DNA of 64,000 nucleotides, from assembly GCF_030813355.1 (NCBI RefSeq), contig NZ_JAUSUD010000003.1, positions 124,001-188,000 on the forward strand, in the 5' to 3' direction. The notes under the pieces are model-generated. The model was not told where the DNA came from. It saw only the letters and a program-made list of their open reading frames with translations, and did not search any database. Shown here in pieces: positions 55,671 through 63,197 of the stretch. Every line of letters starts with the position of its first letter. Within the stretch, counting starts at the first letter, position 1. Source of the DNA: Metabacillus malikii. GTDB lineage: Bacteria; Bacillota; Bacilli; Bacillales; Bacillaceae. The position numbers were made by a program, and so were the translations under genes.

Positions 55671-56090
55671 CTTCATCTATCTTTAAGAGGGAAGACGAAA
55701 ATGAGAAAGTCCAGGAGCAGAAATGGTCTTCATAAAGTGTATGAAGCCCAAACCGAGAAAGTCCAGGAGCAGAAATGGTCTTCATAAAAGGGATGAAGCC
55801 CAAAACGAGATAGCCCAGGAACAGAAATGGTCTTCATAAAGTGTATGAAGCCCAAACCGAGAAAGTCCAGGAGTAGAAATGGTCTTCATAAAGTGTATGA
55901 AGCCCAAACCGAGAAAGCCCAGGAGTAGAAATGGTCTTCATATAGTGAATGAAGCCCAAACCGAGAAAGACCAGGAACAGAAATGGTCTTCATAAAGGGG
56001 ATGAAGCCCAAACCGAGAAAGCCCAGGAACAGAAATGGTCTTCATAAAGGGGATGAAGCCGAAATGAGAAAGACTCTAAGCAGAAATGGT
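55671..56090. repeat. Tandem array C: seven 52-bp units with the CTTCAT-ATGAAG hairpin
   Basis: TCTTCAT begins at 55727, 55779, 55831, 55883, 55935, 55987 and 56039, each exactly 52 bp apart; a degenerate copy starts at 55671. A unit reads TCTTCATAAAGTGTATGAAG, then CCCAAACCGAGAAAG, then TCCAGGAGCAGAAATGG. CTTCAT and ATGAAG pair over a 7-base loop, as in array B, but the other 30 bases differ. It lies between yueE and merR, both on the plus strand. Frames open across it are not genes. Confidence 0.92.
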
Positions 56091-56362
56091 ATTATCATTA
56101 ACTCAATGAAAAAATTACTAAGTTCCAGAAGTACCAACCAAACTCTCCTTCCACCCGCACAAGTAATAACAGCTACACCAACCTCAATCAACATAAGAGT
56201 CCCTCACCTTAATAAACCAATCCCAACAGTATGACCGCAGAAAGTGTTCATTGTTTAAACGTCAAATCATATATATTAAAAAAGCGTAACGTTTGACTGT
56301 ACGGTTTTTAGTCGATAAGATAAGAATATATATATGAGCATGAGGTGATAGGGTGGGATAAT

Positions 56363-56785
56363 ATGTATAAAATTGGAGAACTAGCAAAAAAGGTCAATAT
56401 TTCCAAGCGGACAATAGATTATTATACCCAAATCGGCTTGCTGCAAGTTGAAACAACATCCGCAGCAAATTATCGGATGTATTCTGATAAAACAATTGAT
56501 GACCTTAGATTTATCGAGCTATGCAAATCAATGAATATGAGCTTGCAGGATATAAAAGAGCGGATTGAACTAAGGCATTCAAAAAATGCACAAAGACGTA
56601 AAGATGAGACATGCATTAAACATGCAAAACTTTTAGCAACACATATGAAACAGTTAGATACGGAAATTAAAGAATTAAAACCAATAATTGAAAATCTTAA
56701 TGAGGATTCAAAAGCAGAAGTTGCACAACATATTACTAAAGAGACGAAAGCATTGATGCAATCATTAATGTTATTTATGAAATGA
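56363..56785 (+). CDS. MerR-family transcriptional regulator
   Basis: 140 residues. N-terminal winged helix: MYKIGELAKKVNISKRTIDYYTQIGLL, followed by the arm and a coiled coil (residues 75-115). One cysteine (TCIKH) only, so metal sensing of the CueR type is unlikely. Start ATG 56363, 6 bases after AGGGTGG; upstream GTG 56345 has a poorer site. The gene stands 110 bp before yugP and may control it. Ligand unknown. Confidence 0.85.
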   Translation: MYKIGELAKKVNISKRTIDYYTQIGLLQVETTSAANYRMYSDKTIDDLRFIELCKSMNMSLQDIKERIELRHSKNAQRRKDETCIKHAKLLATHMKQLDTEIKELKPIIENLNEDSKAEVAQHITKETKALMQSLMLFMK

Positions 56786-56896
56786 CCTAGAAAAACTAGA
56801 ATGTTTTAGAAAAAGTGTAACAATCATTTGAAACTGCTTACTATCAAAAATCCAGCACAAGCAGAAAAACGATCAACTAGAGGAGGAAATCGATAG

Positions 56897-57580
56897 ATGT
56901 TTTTTCATCCAATGGACTTTTTAATTTTTGCAGCTTTTGGGCTCTCCATATGGGCGCAATTTAAGGTGAAGGGTAATTTTAATAAATGGGCTAAAGTAGA
57001 TGCTTCCTCATATAAAACAGGGGCTGAGATAGCTAGACAAATTCTTGATCAAAATGGCTTATATCAAGTTCGTGTTGAGCCAGTAAGAGGTACGTTAACA
57101 GACCATTATGACCCAATGGCACGTGTTGTCCGTTTATCAGAACCTGTTTACTACGGACATTCTATTGCCTCTATATCAGTTGCTTCACATGAAGTAGGCC
57201 ATGCAATTCAACATAAAGAAGCATATGGTGCACTTGTTTTAAGACATAAAATGTTTCCTGTTGTAAATCTGACATCGGGTATTGCTCCATTTATGCTCAT
57301 TGGTGGTTTACTGTTAGGGCAATTAAATTTAATAGGGCTAGGGATTATTCTTTTTTCCTTTGCTGTCGCTTTTCAATTAATTACACTGCCTGTTGAATTC
57401 AATGCAAGCTCACGTGCGAAAAAACTAATGATATCTGAAGGGATTATCACAAATAACGAAGAACGTGGTGTAAATAAAGTATTAGGCGCTGCTGCTTTAA
57501 CATATGTTGCAGGTGCATTAATGGCACTATTTGAGCTATTAAAATTCATTATGATTTTTTTCCAAGGTGATAATGATTAA
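56897..57580 (+). CDS. yugP: Zinc membrane metallopeptidase YugP
   Basis: 227 residues. Zinc motif SHEVGHAIQH with N-terminal helix and three further helices; DUF/M48-like family of neutral zinc peptidases. Family role unclear (membrane-protein quality control is often assumed). AGAGGAGG before ATG. Just upstream of yugS, which lies with yugP in B. subtilis at a different locus. Confidence 0.88.
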   Translation: MFFHPMDFLIFAAFGLSIWAQFKVKGNFNKWAKVDASSYKTGAEIARQILDQNGLYQVRVEPVRGTLTDHYDPMARVVRLSEPVYYGHSIASISVASHEVGHAIQHKEAYGALVLRHKMFPVVNLTSGIAPFMLIGGLLLGQLNLIGLGIILFSFAVAFQLITLPVEFNASSRAKKLMISEGIITNNEERGVNKVLGAAALTYVAGALMALFELLKFIMIFFQGDND

Positions 57581-57596
57581 ATATATTTAGGTTTTT

Positions 57597-57652
57597 AGGA
57601 GGTGACAGGGGCTGTCTACTATCACCACACTTGTAGGCAGACCCTCATTTTG
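57597..57652 (+). promoter_or_regulatory. yugS translation start region with an SD-to-start hairpin
   Basis: AGGAGGTGA (57597-57605) is followed after two bases by GGGGCTGTCTAC (57608-57619), which pairs with GTAGGCAGACCC (57633-57644): 11 of 12 positions, one G-U, 13-base loop. Five bases later comes TTG 57650. Folded, the SD-start distance is 7 bases; unfolded it is 44. Confidence 0.55.
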
Positions 57653-58984
57653 GATATAGTTAACCTGATAATCATTGCGATGTTAATTGCGGTTACCGCA
57701 TTTTTCGTAGCTAGCGAATTTGCAATTGTAAAGCTACGAAGCTCTCGAATTGACCAGCTTATAGCTGAAGGGAATTCCTCTGCACATGTTGCAAAGAAAG
57801 TCATCTCAAATCTTGATGGCTACTTGTCGGCATGTCAGTTAGGAATTACGATAACGGCATTAGGACTTGGTTGGCTCGGTGAACCGACATTTGAAAGGAT
57901 GTTTCACCCGTTAATCGAAACATTTCATCTAAATGAATCCGTTACATCTGTTCTATCCTTTTTATTAGCATTTCTTATTGTAACTTTTCTTCACGTTGTC
58001 ATCGGTGAACTAGCACCAAAAACGGTTGCGATTCATAAAGCAGAGAGGATCACATTAATATTCTCACGTCCGCTTATTCTCTTTTATCAGATTATGTTCC
58101 CTTTTATTTGGATATTGAATGGTTCAGCTAACTTACTTGTTCGTTCAATTGGACTTAAACCGGCATCAGAAAATGATCTTGCACATACTGAAGAAGAACT
58201 TCGTATCATATTGTCTGAAAGTTACAAAAGTGGAGAAATCAATCAATCGGAGTTCAAATATGTAAACAAAATTTTTGAATTTGATGACCGAATTGCAAAA
58301 GAGATCATGGTTCCACGGACTGAGATAGTGACTACCTCAGTTGAAATGACATTTGAAGAAAACTTAGAGATTATGAGGAGTGAGAAATTCACTCGTTATC
58401 CGGTTGTGAATGGTGATAAAGACCATGTTTTGGGAATGGTTAATATTAAAGAGATATTTACAGATTTATATTATTTAACACCACAACAGAGAAAAAATTC
58501 GTCGATTCAAAACTATATTAGACCGGTTATTCAAGTGATTGAGTCAATCCCTATTCATGATTTATTGATTAAAATGCAAAAGGAACGGGTTCATTTAGCT
58601 ATTTTAGTAGATGAATACGGTGGAACAGCCGGACTCGTGACCGTTGAAGATATAATCGAGGAAATTGTCGGAGACATTCGCGATGAATTTGACCAGGATG
58701 AGGTGCCAGATATTCAACAACGTGGTGAGATGCACTATGTTGTCGATGGAAAGGTACTTATATATGAGATTAATAATATTTTAAACATAGATATTAATGA
58801 TGAAGATATTGATACGCTCGGTGGATGGATTTTAACTCAAAATATTGATTGCCAAACTGGTGACAAACTCGTTTATAAAGGATTTGAGTTTGAAATTGTT
58901 GATATGGAAGGGCATTTAATTCGGTCGGTTGAGATAAAAAAAATCCCTGAAATTGAAGTCGTTGAAGAGGTTATCGTTGAATAA
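57650..58984 (+). CDS. yugS: CNNM/CorC-type membrane protein YugS
   Basis: 444 residues. DUF21 membrane domain (ITAFFVASEFAIVKLRSSR-type N-terminus, three to four helices), two CBS domains (MVPRTEIVTTS, FTRYPVVNGD; LAILVDEYGGTAGLVTVEDIIEEIVGDI), and the CorC_HlyC domain at the end. Family linked to Mg2+/divalent transport and once called hemolysin-like. I choose TTG 57650 because the N-terminus LDIVNLIIIAM then matches the family. The GTG at 57602 is inside the Shine-Dalgarno sequence. Confidence 0.87.
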   Translation: MDIVNLIIIAMLIAVTAFFVASEFAIVKLRSSRIDQLIAEGNSSAHVAKKVISNLDGYLSACQLGITITALGLGWLGEPTFERMFHPLIETFHLNESVTSVLSFLLAFLIVTFLHVVIGELAPKTVAIHKAERITLIFSRPLILFYQIMFPFIWILNGSANLLVRSIGLKPASENDLAHTEEELRIILSESYKSGEINQSEFKYVNKIFEFDDRIAKEIMVPRTEIVTTSVEMTFEENLEIMRSEKFTRYPVVNGDKDHVLGMVNIKEIFTDLYYLTPQQRKNSSIQNYIRPVIQVIESIPIHDLLIKMQKERVHLAILVDEYGGTAGLVTVEDIIEEIVGDIRDEFDQDEVPDIQQRGEMHYVVDGKVLIYEINNILNIDINDEDIDTLGGWILTQNIDCQTGDKLVYKGFEFEIVDMEGHLIRSVEIKKIPEIEVVEEVIVE

Positions 58985-58995
58985 TATGTTACGAA

Positions 58996-59024
58996 AAAGT
59001 CAGATTAATAGTCTGACTTTTTTT
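58996..59024 (+). terminator. Terminator of yugS
   Basis: AAAGTCAGA and TCTGACTTT form a perfect 9-bp stem with a 7-base loop and T-run. Confidence 0.85.
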
Positions 59025-59252
59025 ACTGAATTGCTATATATCAATCCGTTTTATTGCAAAATAACTGATGCCCGGTTTATATTATCTTGGGGCTCGATAT
59101 TTTGTGAATACTAATAGTATAAACTGATAAAATCATGTACATTATTAGTAGAGGCCTACATTTTTTGAAATCTATGAAACATTTTCTAGATTTAAAACGT
59201 ATAGCTATAGATATTATTATCTTAATTGCTTTGATACATAGGAGGAAAGCTC

Positions 59253-60371
59253 TTGTTTAAATCGAAAACCCATTTTTGGACTTTGCAAATTTTACTTGTA
59301 TTATTAATTGTTTTTGTAGGTACAAAGGTTTCTTTTCTCTTTGAACCAATTATTGTGTTTGTGTCTACATTGTTTTTTCCGATTTTAATCGCCGGAATTT
59401 TATTTTTCATTTTTGCACCAATTGTAAAATTGCTAGAGAAAGGAAAGGTTCCACGAACAATAGCGATATTAATCCCATATATCGTCTTTATCGGTGTTAT
59501 TTCGTTAGTCATAGCGTTTGTCGGGCCAGTTTTATCCGAGCAGGTAACTGATTTAGTGAAGAATTTTCCAATGTTTGCAAATGAAATTGTTCAATTTATT
59601 ACTCAGTTAACACATACGTCAGAATTTGAGTGGGTAATGGAGCAGAAATATGTTTCACTAGACCAAATCGAGGAAACATTAACTGGATTTGCGACGAGTC
59701 TGCCTGAGAATATTACATCAAGCTTTACAAAAGTATTAGGTGTTGTGACAAACATAACGTTAACGTTGATTACTGTTCCTTTTATTTTATTTTATATGTT
59801 GAAAGATGGTCATAAGCTACCATCTACAGCTGTGAAAGTTCTCCCTACTACATATCGTCATGAAGGGTTAAAGATTTTCCAAGATTTAAACGAAACATTA
59901 TCAGCATACATCCAAGGACAGCTCATTGTTTCCATCTTTGTAGGTGTAGGTTGTTTTATCGGTTATTCCATCATTGGATTAAAGTATGCTTTAGTCCTCG
60001 GGTTAGTTGTAGCCGTGGCAAATATCATTCCATATTTGGGGCCATTTATTGGTGCTGCACCAGCTGTCATTATAGGGCTACTTGACTCACCAGGTAAAGC
60101 GTTACTTGCTGCTATCGTTGTAACAGTCGTTCAACAAATAGATGGGAACTTTTTATCCCCGCTAATTATCGGAAAACGTTTGAATACACATCCATTAACG
60201 ATTATTTTATTATTAATCGGTGCGGGTAGCTTTGGCGGTATAATGGGAATGATTCTTGCTGTACCGACGTATGCCATGTTAAAAGCGGTAACGTTAAATA
60301 TTATTCGTTTAATAAAATTACGAAATAAATATAAGGAAGAATACGATAATCCTCCCAATATAGAGGCATAG
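59253..60371 (+). CDS. yueF: AI-2E-family membrane protein YueF
   Basis: 372 residues, about eight hydrophobic segments. The C-terminal region NIIPYLGPFIGAAPAVIIGLL and QQIDGNFLSPLIIGK are diagnostic. The family includes TqsA of E. coli, Na+/H+ antiporters and others; substrate unknown. TTG start after AGGAGGAAAGC. Conserved yueE-yueF-yueG-yueH order in B. subtilis, interrupted here by merR-yugP-yugS. Confidence 0.88.
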   Translation: MFKSKTHFWTLQILLVLLIVFVGTKVSFLFEPIIVFVSTLFFPILIAGILFFIFAPIVKLLEKGKVPRTIAILIPYIVFIGVISLVIAFVGPVLSEQVTDLVKNFPMFANEIVQFITQLTHTSEFEWVMEQKYVSLDQIEETLTGFATSLPENITSSFTKVLGVVTNITLTLITVPFILFYMLKDGHKLPSTAVKVLPTTYRHEGLKIFQDLNETLSAYIQGQLIVSIFVGVGCFIGYSIIGLKYALVLGLVVAVANIIPYLGPFIGAAPAVIIGLLDSPGKALLAAIVVTVVQQIDGNFLSPLIIGKRLNTHPLTIILLLIGAGSFGGIMGMILAVPTYAMLKAVTLNIIRLIKLRNKYKEEYDNPPNIEA

Positions 60372-60426
60372 GCCGCTTTATCACATATACTATTTCAGAA
60401 CTGAATCTTGGGAATGGAGTGGTAAA

Positions 60427-60642
60427 ATGCCGGCATTTGTTGGACCCGTAGATGTTAATGAAAGCGAAGGAATTTTTTCTGTCGGTGATGCATTTATGTT
60501 GTCACCAAAAAGCGCTGAAAAAAGCTCATTAGGTTCAGGCGCAGGAAATACAGGTGATTTTATCCAATATAAAAACTATTTTAACATTACAAAATTTGAA
60601 GATATTGATGTAAGTGACCAAAGCGACAGTGCTAATAAGTAA
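60427..60642 (+). CDS. yueG: GerPA/GerPF-like spore germination protein YueG
   Basis: 71 residues, MPAFVGPVDVNESEGIFSVG at the N-terminus as in the GerPA/GerPF family, small proteins helping nutrients to pass the spore coat. AATGGAG before ATG. Terminator follows. Confidence 0.88.
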   Translation: MPAFVGPVDVNESEGIFSVGDAFMLSPKSAEKSSLGSGAGNTGDFIQYKNYFNITKFEDIDVSDQSDSANK

Positions 60643-60670
60643 ATCGCATATGCTGTGAAATAAGAAAAAT

Positions 60671-60718
60671 AGACTGATTCTTTCACTAGATATAAAGTGG
60701 AAAAATCAGTCTATATTT
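60671..60718 (+). terminator. Terminator after yueG
   Basis: AGACTGATT with AATCAGTCT, and inside it TTTCAC-type pairing, followed by ATATTTAT. Confidence 0.7.
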
Positions 60719-60722
60719 ATCG

Positions 60723-60810
60723 CGGGGCAACCGTCCGTAAGACGCCTACCTAAAAATAAGAGTGAATTGCAGAAATGTTTAGGTGGGAGATAACGGACGA
60801 TAATACCCCG
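60723..60810. ncRNA. Nested-stem element, possible structured RNA or small mobile repeat
   Basis: Three nested pairings in 88 bases: CGGGG/CCCCG (60723-27, 60806-10), CGTCCGT/ACGGACG (60732-38, 60793-99), CCTACCTAAA/TTTAGGTGGG (60745-54, 60778-87, one G-U). Unpaired internal loops (CAACC, AAGACG, AGATA, ATAATA) separate them. G+C in the stems is far above the surroundings. No promoter of its own is seen. It could be a small RNA, a leader of yueH, or a small palindromic mobile element. Confidence 0.5.
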
Positions 60811-60961
60811 ATTTTGTTCAACTAACAATCACAAGAGGATGAACTGAACCTCCTCTGATTGAAGTGTCACTTGATAAGAGATAGATTTTGCAACAGGGTA
60901 TTTTGCTTTGCACTTAATGCAAATGTTACATATTGTTTGATGAAAAAGGAGAAATAATGAT

Positions 60962-61210
60962 ATGAAAATACGGAAAGCAAATGTTCAATCAGGCAACGAT
61001 TTAATCACAAATGTTTATATTTATGAAAACAAAAAGCAGGAATTTAGTTTAATTGCTATTCCAGATATCGAATGGTCTACAATTGTGGCCTATGAGGAGG
61101 AAAGAGAAGAGGTTAGAAACCGGTTAACAGCCTCTTTAATTAAAACGGTAGAGCCTGACGTTGCTGAGGAATTAGTTGCGAAGCTGATTTTCTGGGTAGG
61201 AGAAATGTAA
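60962..61210 (+). CDS. yueH: YueH family protein
   Basis: 82 residues, small soluble protein (MKIRKANVQSGNDLITNVYI..., IPDIEWSTIVAYEEE). Matches the short Bacillus YueH family, with no known function. AAGGAGAAAT precedes the ATG. It follows yueG and the nested-stem element. Confidence 0.82.
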   Translation: MKIRKANVQSGNDLITNVYIYENKKQEFSLIAIPDIEWSTIVAYEEEREEVRNRLTASLIKTVEPDVAEELVAKLIFWVGEM

Positions 61211-61216
61211 TGATAG

Positions 61217-61257
61217 AAAATCCGCCTCGTTTATTTAATAAAAACGGGCGGATTTTG
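61217..61257. terminator. Two-way terminator between yueH and the HpaB-family gene
   Basis: AAAATCCGCCTCGTTT and AAACGGGCGGATTTT pair with one bulge; T-runs on both strands. Confidence 0.8.
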
Positions 61258-61261
61258 TAAA

Positions 61262-62713
61262 CTAGTGCTCATTTAAAAATCGCTCAACGATTTTCAGATA
61301 ATCCTCCCGTGGGTAGCCGTTGTATAAATTCGCGGCTAACTTTATAGGGTCACCAAAGAAATAACGCTCATATTGTGTTTGCCGAGTTCCAAAGGAGCTC
61401 ATCGTTAAATCCCAAGCAAGTCGGAATAATCTCGTTTTTTCTGTTGCACTACATGCTGTACCTTGGCAATATACTTCTAAGTCTGATGCAATATCGGAAC
61501 TGAAATCCTCTTCAGTCGGGATTGCAATTAGTCCACCAGCACCTATGATTTGTAAAATTTCAACCATCCTCGGGTAAAGCTTTGGAAATGTATTAATCGC
61601 GACATATAATGAATGGACATTAGGGTTCATCGTTCCCCATTCATCTTCTTTTGCATGTAATTCCGCTCTTTCTAGTAAACCATACATTGTTTCAAGGCCT
61701 ATAATAATCTCACTAACCTTTTCCTTAATATGTTGATATTCCGATAAATTAAGTGCTGTGACCATTTTTTGAACGAGTCCTAGAATAAATTCTGTTTTTG
61801 TTATTTGTCTGATGACAGCTTGGTGTAAAGTATGAGCAGTAAAGCTGCTCTTTGAGAATAATTCATAGGCAATGTCTTGTCTATCGTAAAAAAAGACACG
61901 GTCCCAAGGAATAAGGACATTATCAAAAATAATCATCGTTTCCATCTCGTGAAAACGAGAGGATAAAGGGTAGTTAAACGAAGACTCACCTTGGTAAAAG
62001 CTTTCACGACAAACGAACTTTAGTCCATCTGTATCTGTAGGGATGGAAAAGCAGAAGGCGTTTTGGTTATCACCAAAATTACCGCCAGACGGAAAAATAA
62101 AGACTTCATCGGTCATTCCTCCCTGTGTAGCGAGAAGTCTGGCACCTTTAATAATTAAACCATCCATATTCTTATCTACAATTCTTGCTGCGATCGGTTT
62201 CTCTGCATCTTCAATATAGCTTTGTGCACGATTCACTTGGGGATTAATAAAGCTATGTGTAAACGATAAATCCTTTTCTCTTGCTTTTTCAAATAGATTC
62301 ACTAAATTTTGCTGAAAGGCATCATCTTGTTGTTTGAGAATCGATGATGACATCGTAAGTGTCATTAAAACCGTATTTAAATAATCTGGTGTTCTTCCCA
62401 TCATTCCCAACGTTTTACACGCCCATGTCTTAATCATCGTTCTTCGCTTCGCTAAATCATCAGTAGACTTCGGTTGCATAAAAGATAGACCAACACGATC
62501 ACTAGTAAGTGGTGATGAAAAGGTCATCATTTCCACAAACTTCGGATCCACTTGTAAATCATATAAGGATGCTTTCGTTTTCATCGCACCTTTATAATCG
62601 GGATGCTCAAAGAGGTTACCCTCGATTTTTTGTCCTCTTAACCATATACTGGGCTTCAAACTATTCATACGGGTAATATATTGCTCTCCATTAATCGCAG
62701 GCACATGATTCAC
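61262..62713 (-). CDS. 4-hydroxyphenylacetate 3-hydroxylase (HpaB) family protein
   Basis: 483 residues, full length for the HpaB group, similar to B. subtilis YoaI. These enzymes use reduced FAD supplied by a separate reductase (HpaC) to hydroxylate phenols; a related group are 4-hydroxybutyryl-CoA dehydratases. Here the hydroxylase-like layout (N-terminal RTPDYLNTVLM, middle GARLLATQGGMTDEVFIFP) is seen. No hpaC-like gene is near. A site AAGGAGTGA precedes the start. A cre-like site lies about 140 bp upstream. Substrate uncertain. Confidence 0.83.
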   Translation of the reverse strand: MNHVPAINGEQYITRMNSLKPSIWLRGQKIEGNLFEHPDYKGAMKTKASLYDLQVDPKFVEMMTFSSPLTSDRVGLSFMQPKSTDDLAKRRTMIKTWACKTLGMMGRTPDYLNTVLMTLTMSSSILKQQDDAFQQNLVNLFEKAREKDLSFTHSFINPQVNRAQSYIEDAEKPIAARIVDKNMDGLIIKGARLLATQGGMTDEVFIFPSGGNFGDNQNAFCFSIPTDTDGLKFVCRESFYQGESSFNYPLSSRFHEMETMIIFDNVLIPWDRVFFYDRQDIAYELFSKSSFTAHTLHQAVIRQITKTEFILGLVQKMVTALNLSEYQHIKEKVSEIIIGLETMYGLLERAELHAKEDEWGTMNPNVHSLYVAINTFPKLYPRMVEILQIIGAGGLIAIPTEEDFSSDIASDLEVYCQGTACSATEKTRLFRLAWDLTMSSFGTRQTQYERYFFGDPIKLAANLYNGYPREDYLKIVERFLNEH

Positions 62714-62851
62714 TCCTTACCCAAATAATCATGTAACACTATATGCTAAATGTGTTTCTAGGTGAAATGAAAAATGTAAGAAAAAGTGAATCTCTAAGAG
62801 GTATGTAATCATATGAGAGAGAATAAATTAGTAATGATAAGAAAAAGTTTC

Positions 62852-62866
62852 TTGAAAGCGCTTTAA
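62852..62866. promoter_or_regulatory. cre (CcpA) site
   Basis: TTGAAAGCGCTTTAA, with a perfect palindromic core AAAGCGCTTT, differs at one base from the CcpA consensus. Between the HpaB-family gene and a small plus-strand gene; it may repress either in the presence of good carbon sources. Confidence 0.65.
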
Positions 62867-62935
62867 TTTAGTTTTAGAAATAACCACCGTGGTAAAAATA
62901 GTAAATATATTTCGATTTTGAAGGGTGTGGGAAAA

Positions 62936-63052
62936 GTGCACGAAGAGAACTTTTTTAAAGGTATGGCTTGGGCAACATTGCTTAGTGTACCATTATGGAT
63001 ATCATTTTTAGGCTGGATAAAAATCACCTTTCATTTTCTGAAAGGATTTTAG
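62936..63052 (+). CDS. 38-residue single-helix membrane peptide
   Basis: Short gene: VHEENFFKGMAWATLLSVPL, then WISFLGWIKITFHFLKGF. GTG start 5 bases after AAGGGTGTGG and stop TAG at 63050. One hydrophobic helix from residue 9 to about 34 with a basic C-terminus. Its composition is like real small membrane proteins, but no family is recognised. A cre-like site lies 70 bp upstream. Confidence 0.6.
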   Translation: MHEENFFKGMAWATLLSVPLWISFLGWIKITFHFLKGF

Positions 63053-63105
63053 TTCAAAAGAACTGATGTATAATAATTAATTATACCTATTATTTTTGGT
63101 ATAAT

Positions 63106-63134
63106 TTATCACGACTTGTAATAAGTGTTATAAT
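63106..63134 (+). promoter_or_regulatory. SigA promoter of yuxH
   Basis: TTATCA (63106-63111), 17-bp spacer, TATAAT (63129-63134) preceded by TGT (extended -10). Confidence 0.65.
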
Positions 63135-63197
63135 ACTTCTGTGAATATAGTAAAATAGATAGATGTTTTGTGTAATCGTGGCTCTGGGGGTTAAGGG

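Noticed and set aside
55983-56234. Open frames in array C
   Set aside because: They follow the 52-bp repeats and change frame from unit to unit; composition is not protein-like.
60671-60810. Known riboswitch class at 60.7 kb
   Set aside because: The nested stems do not match any riboswitch consensus that I know; kept only as a structured-element candidate.
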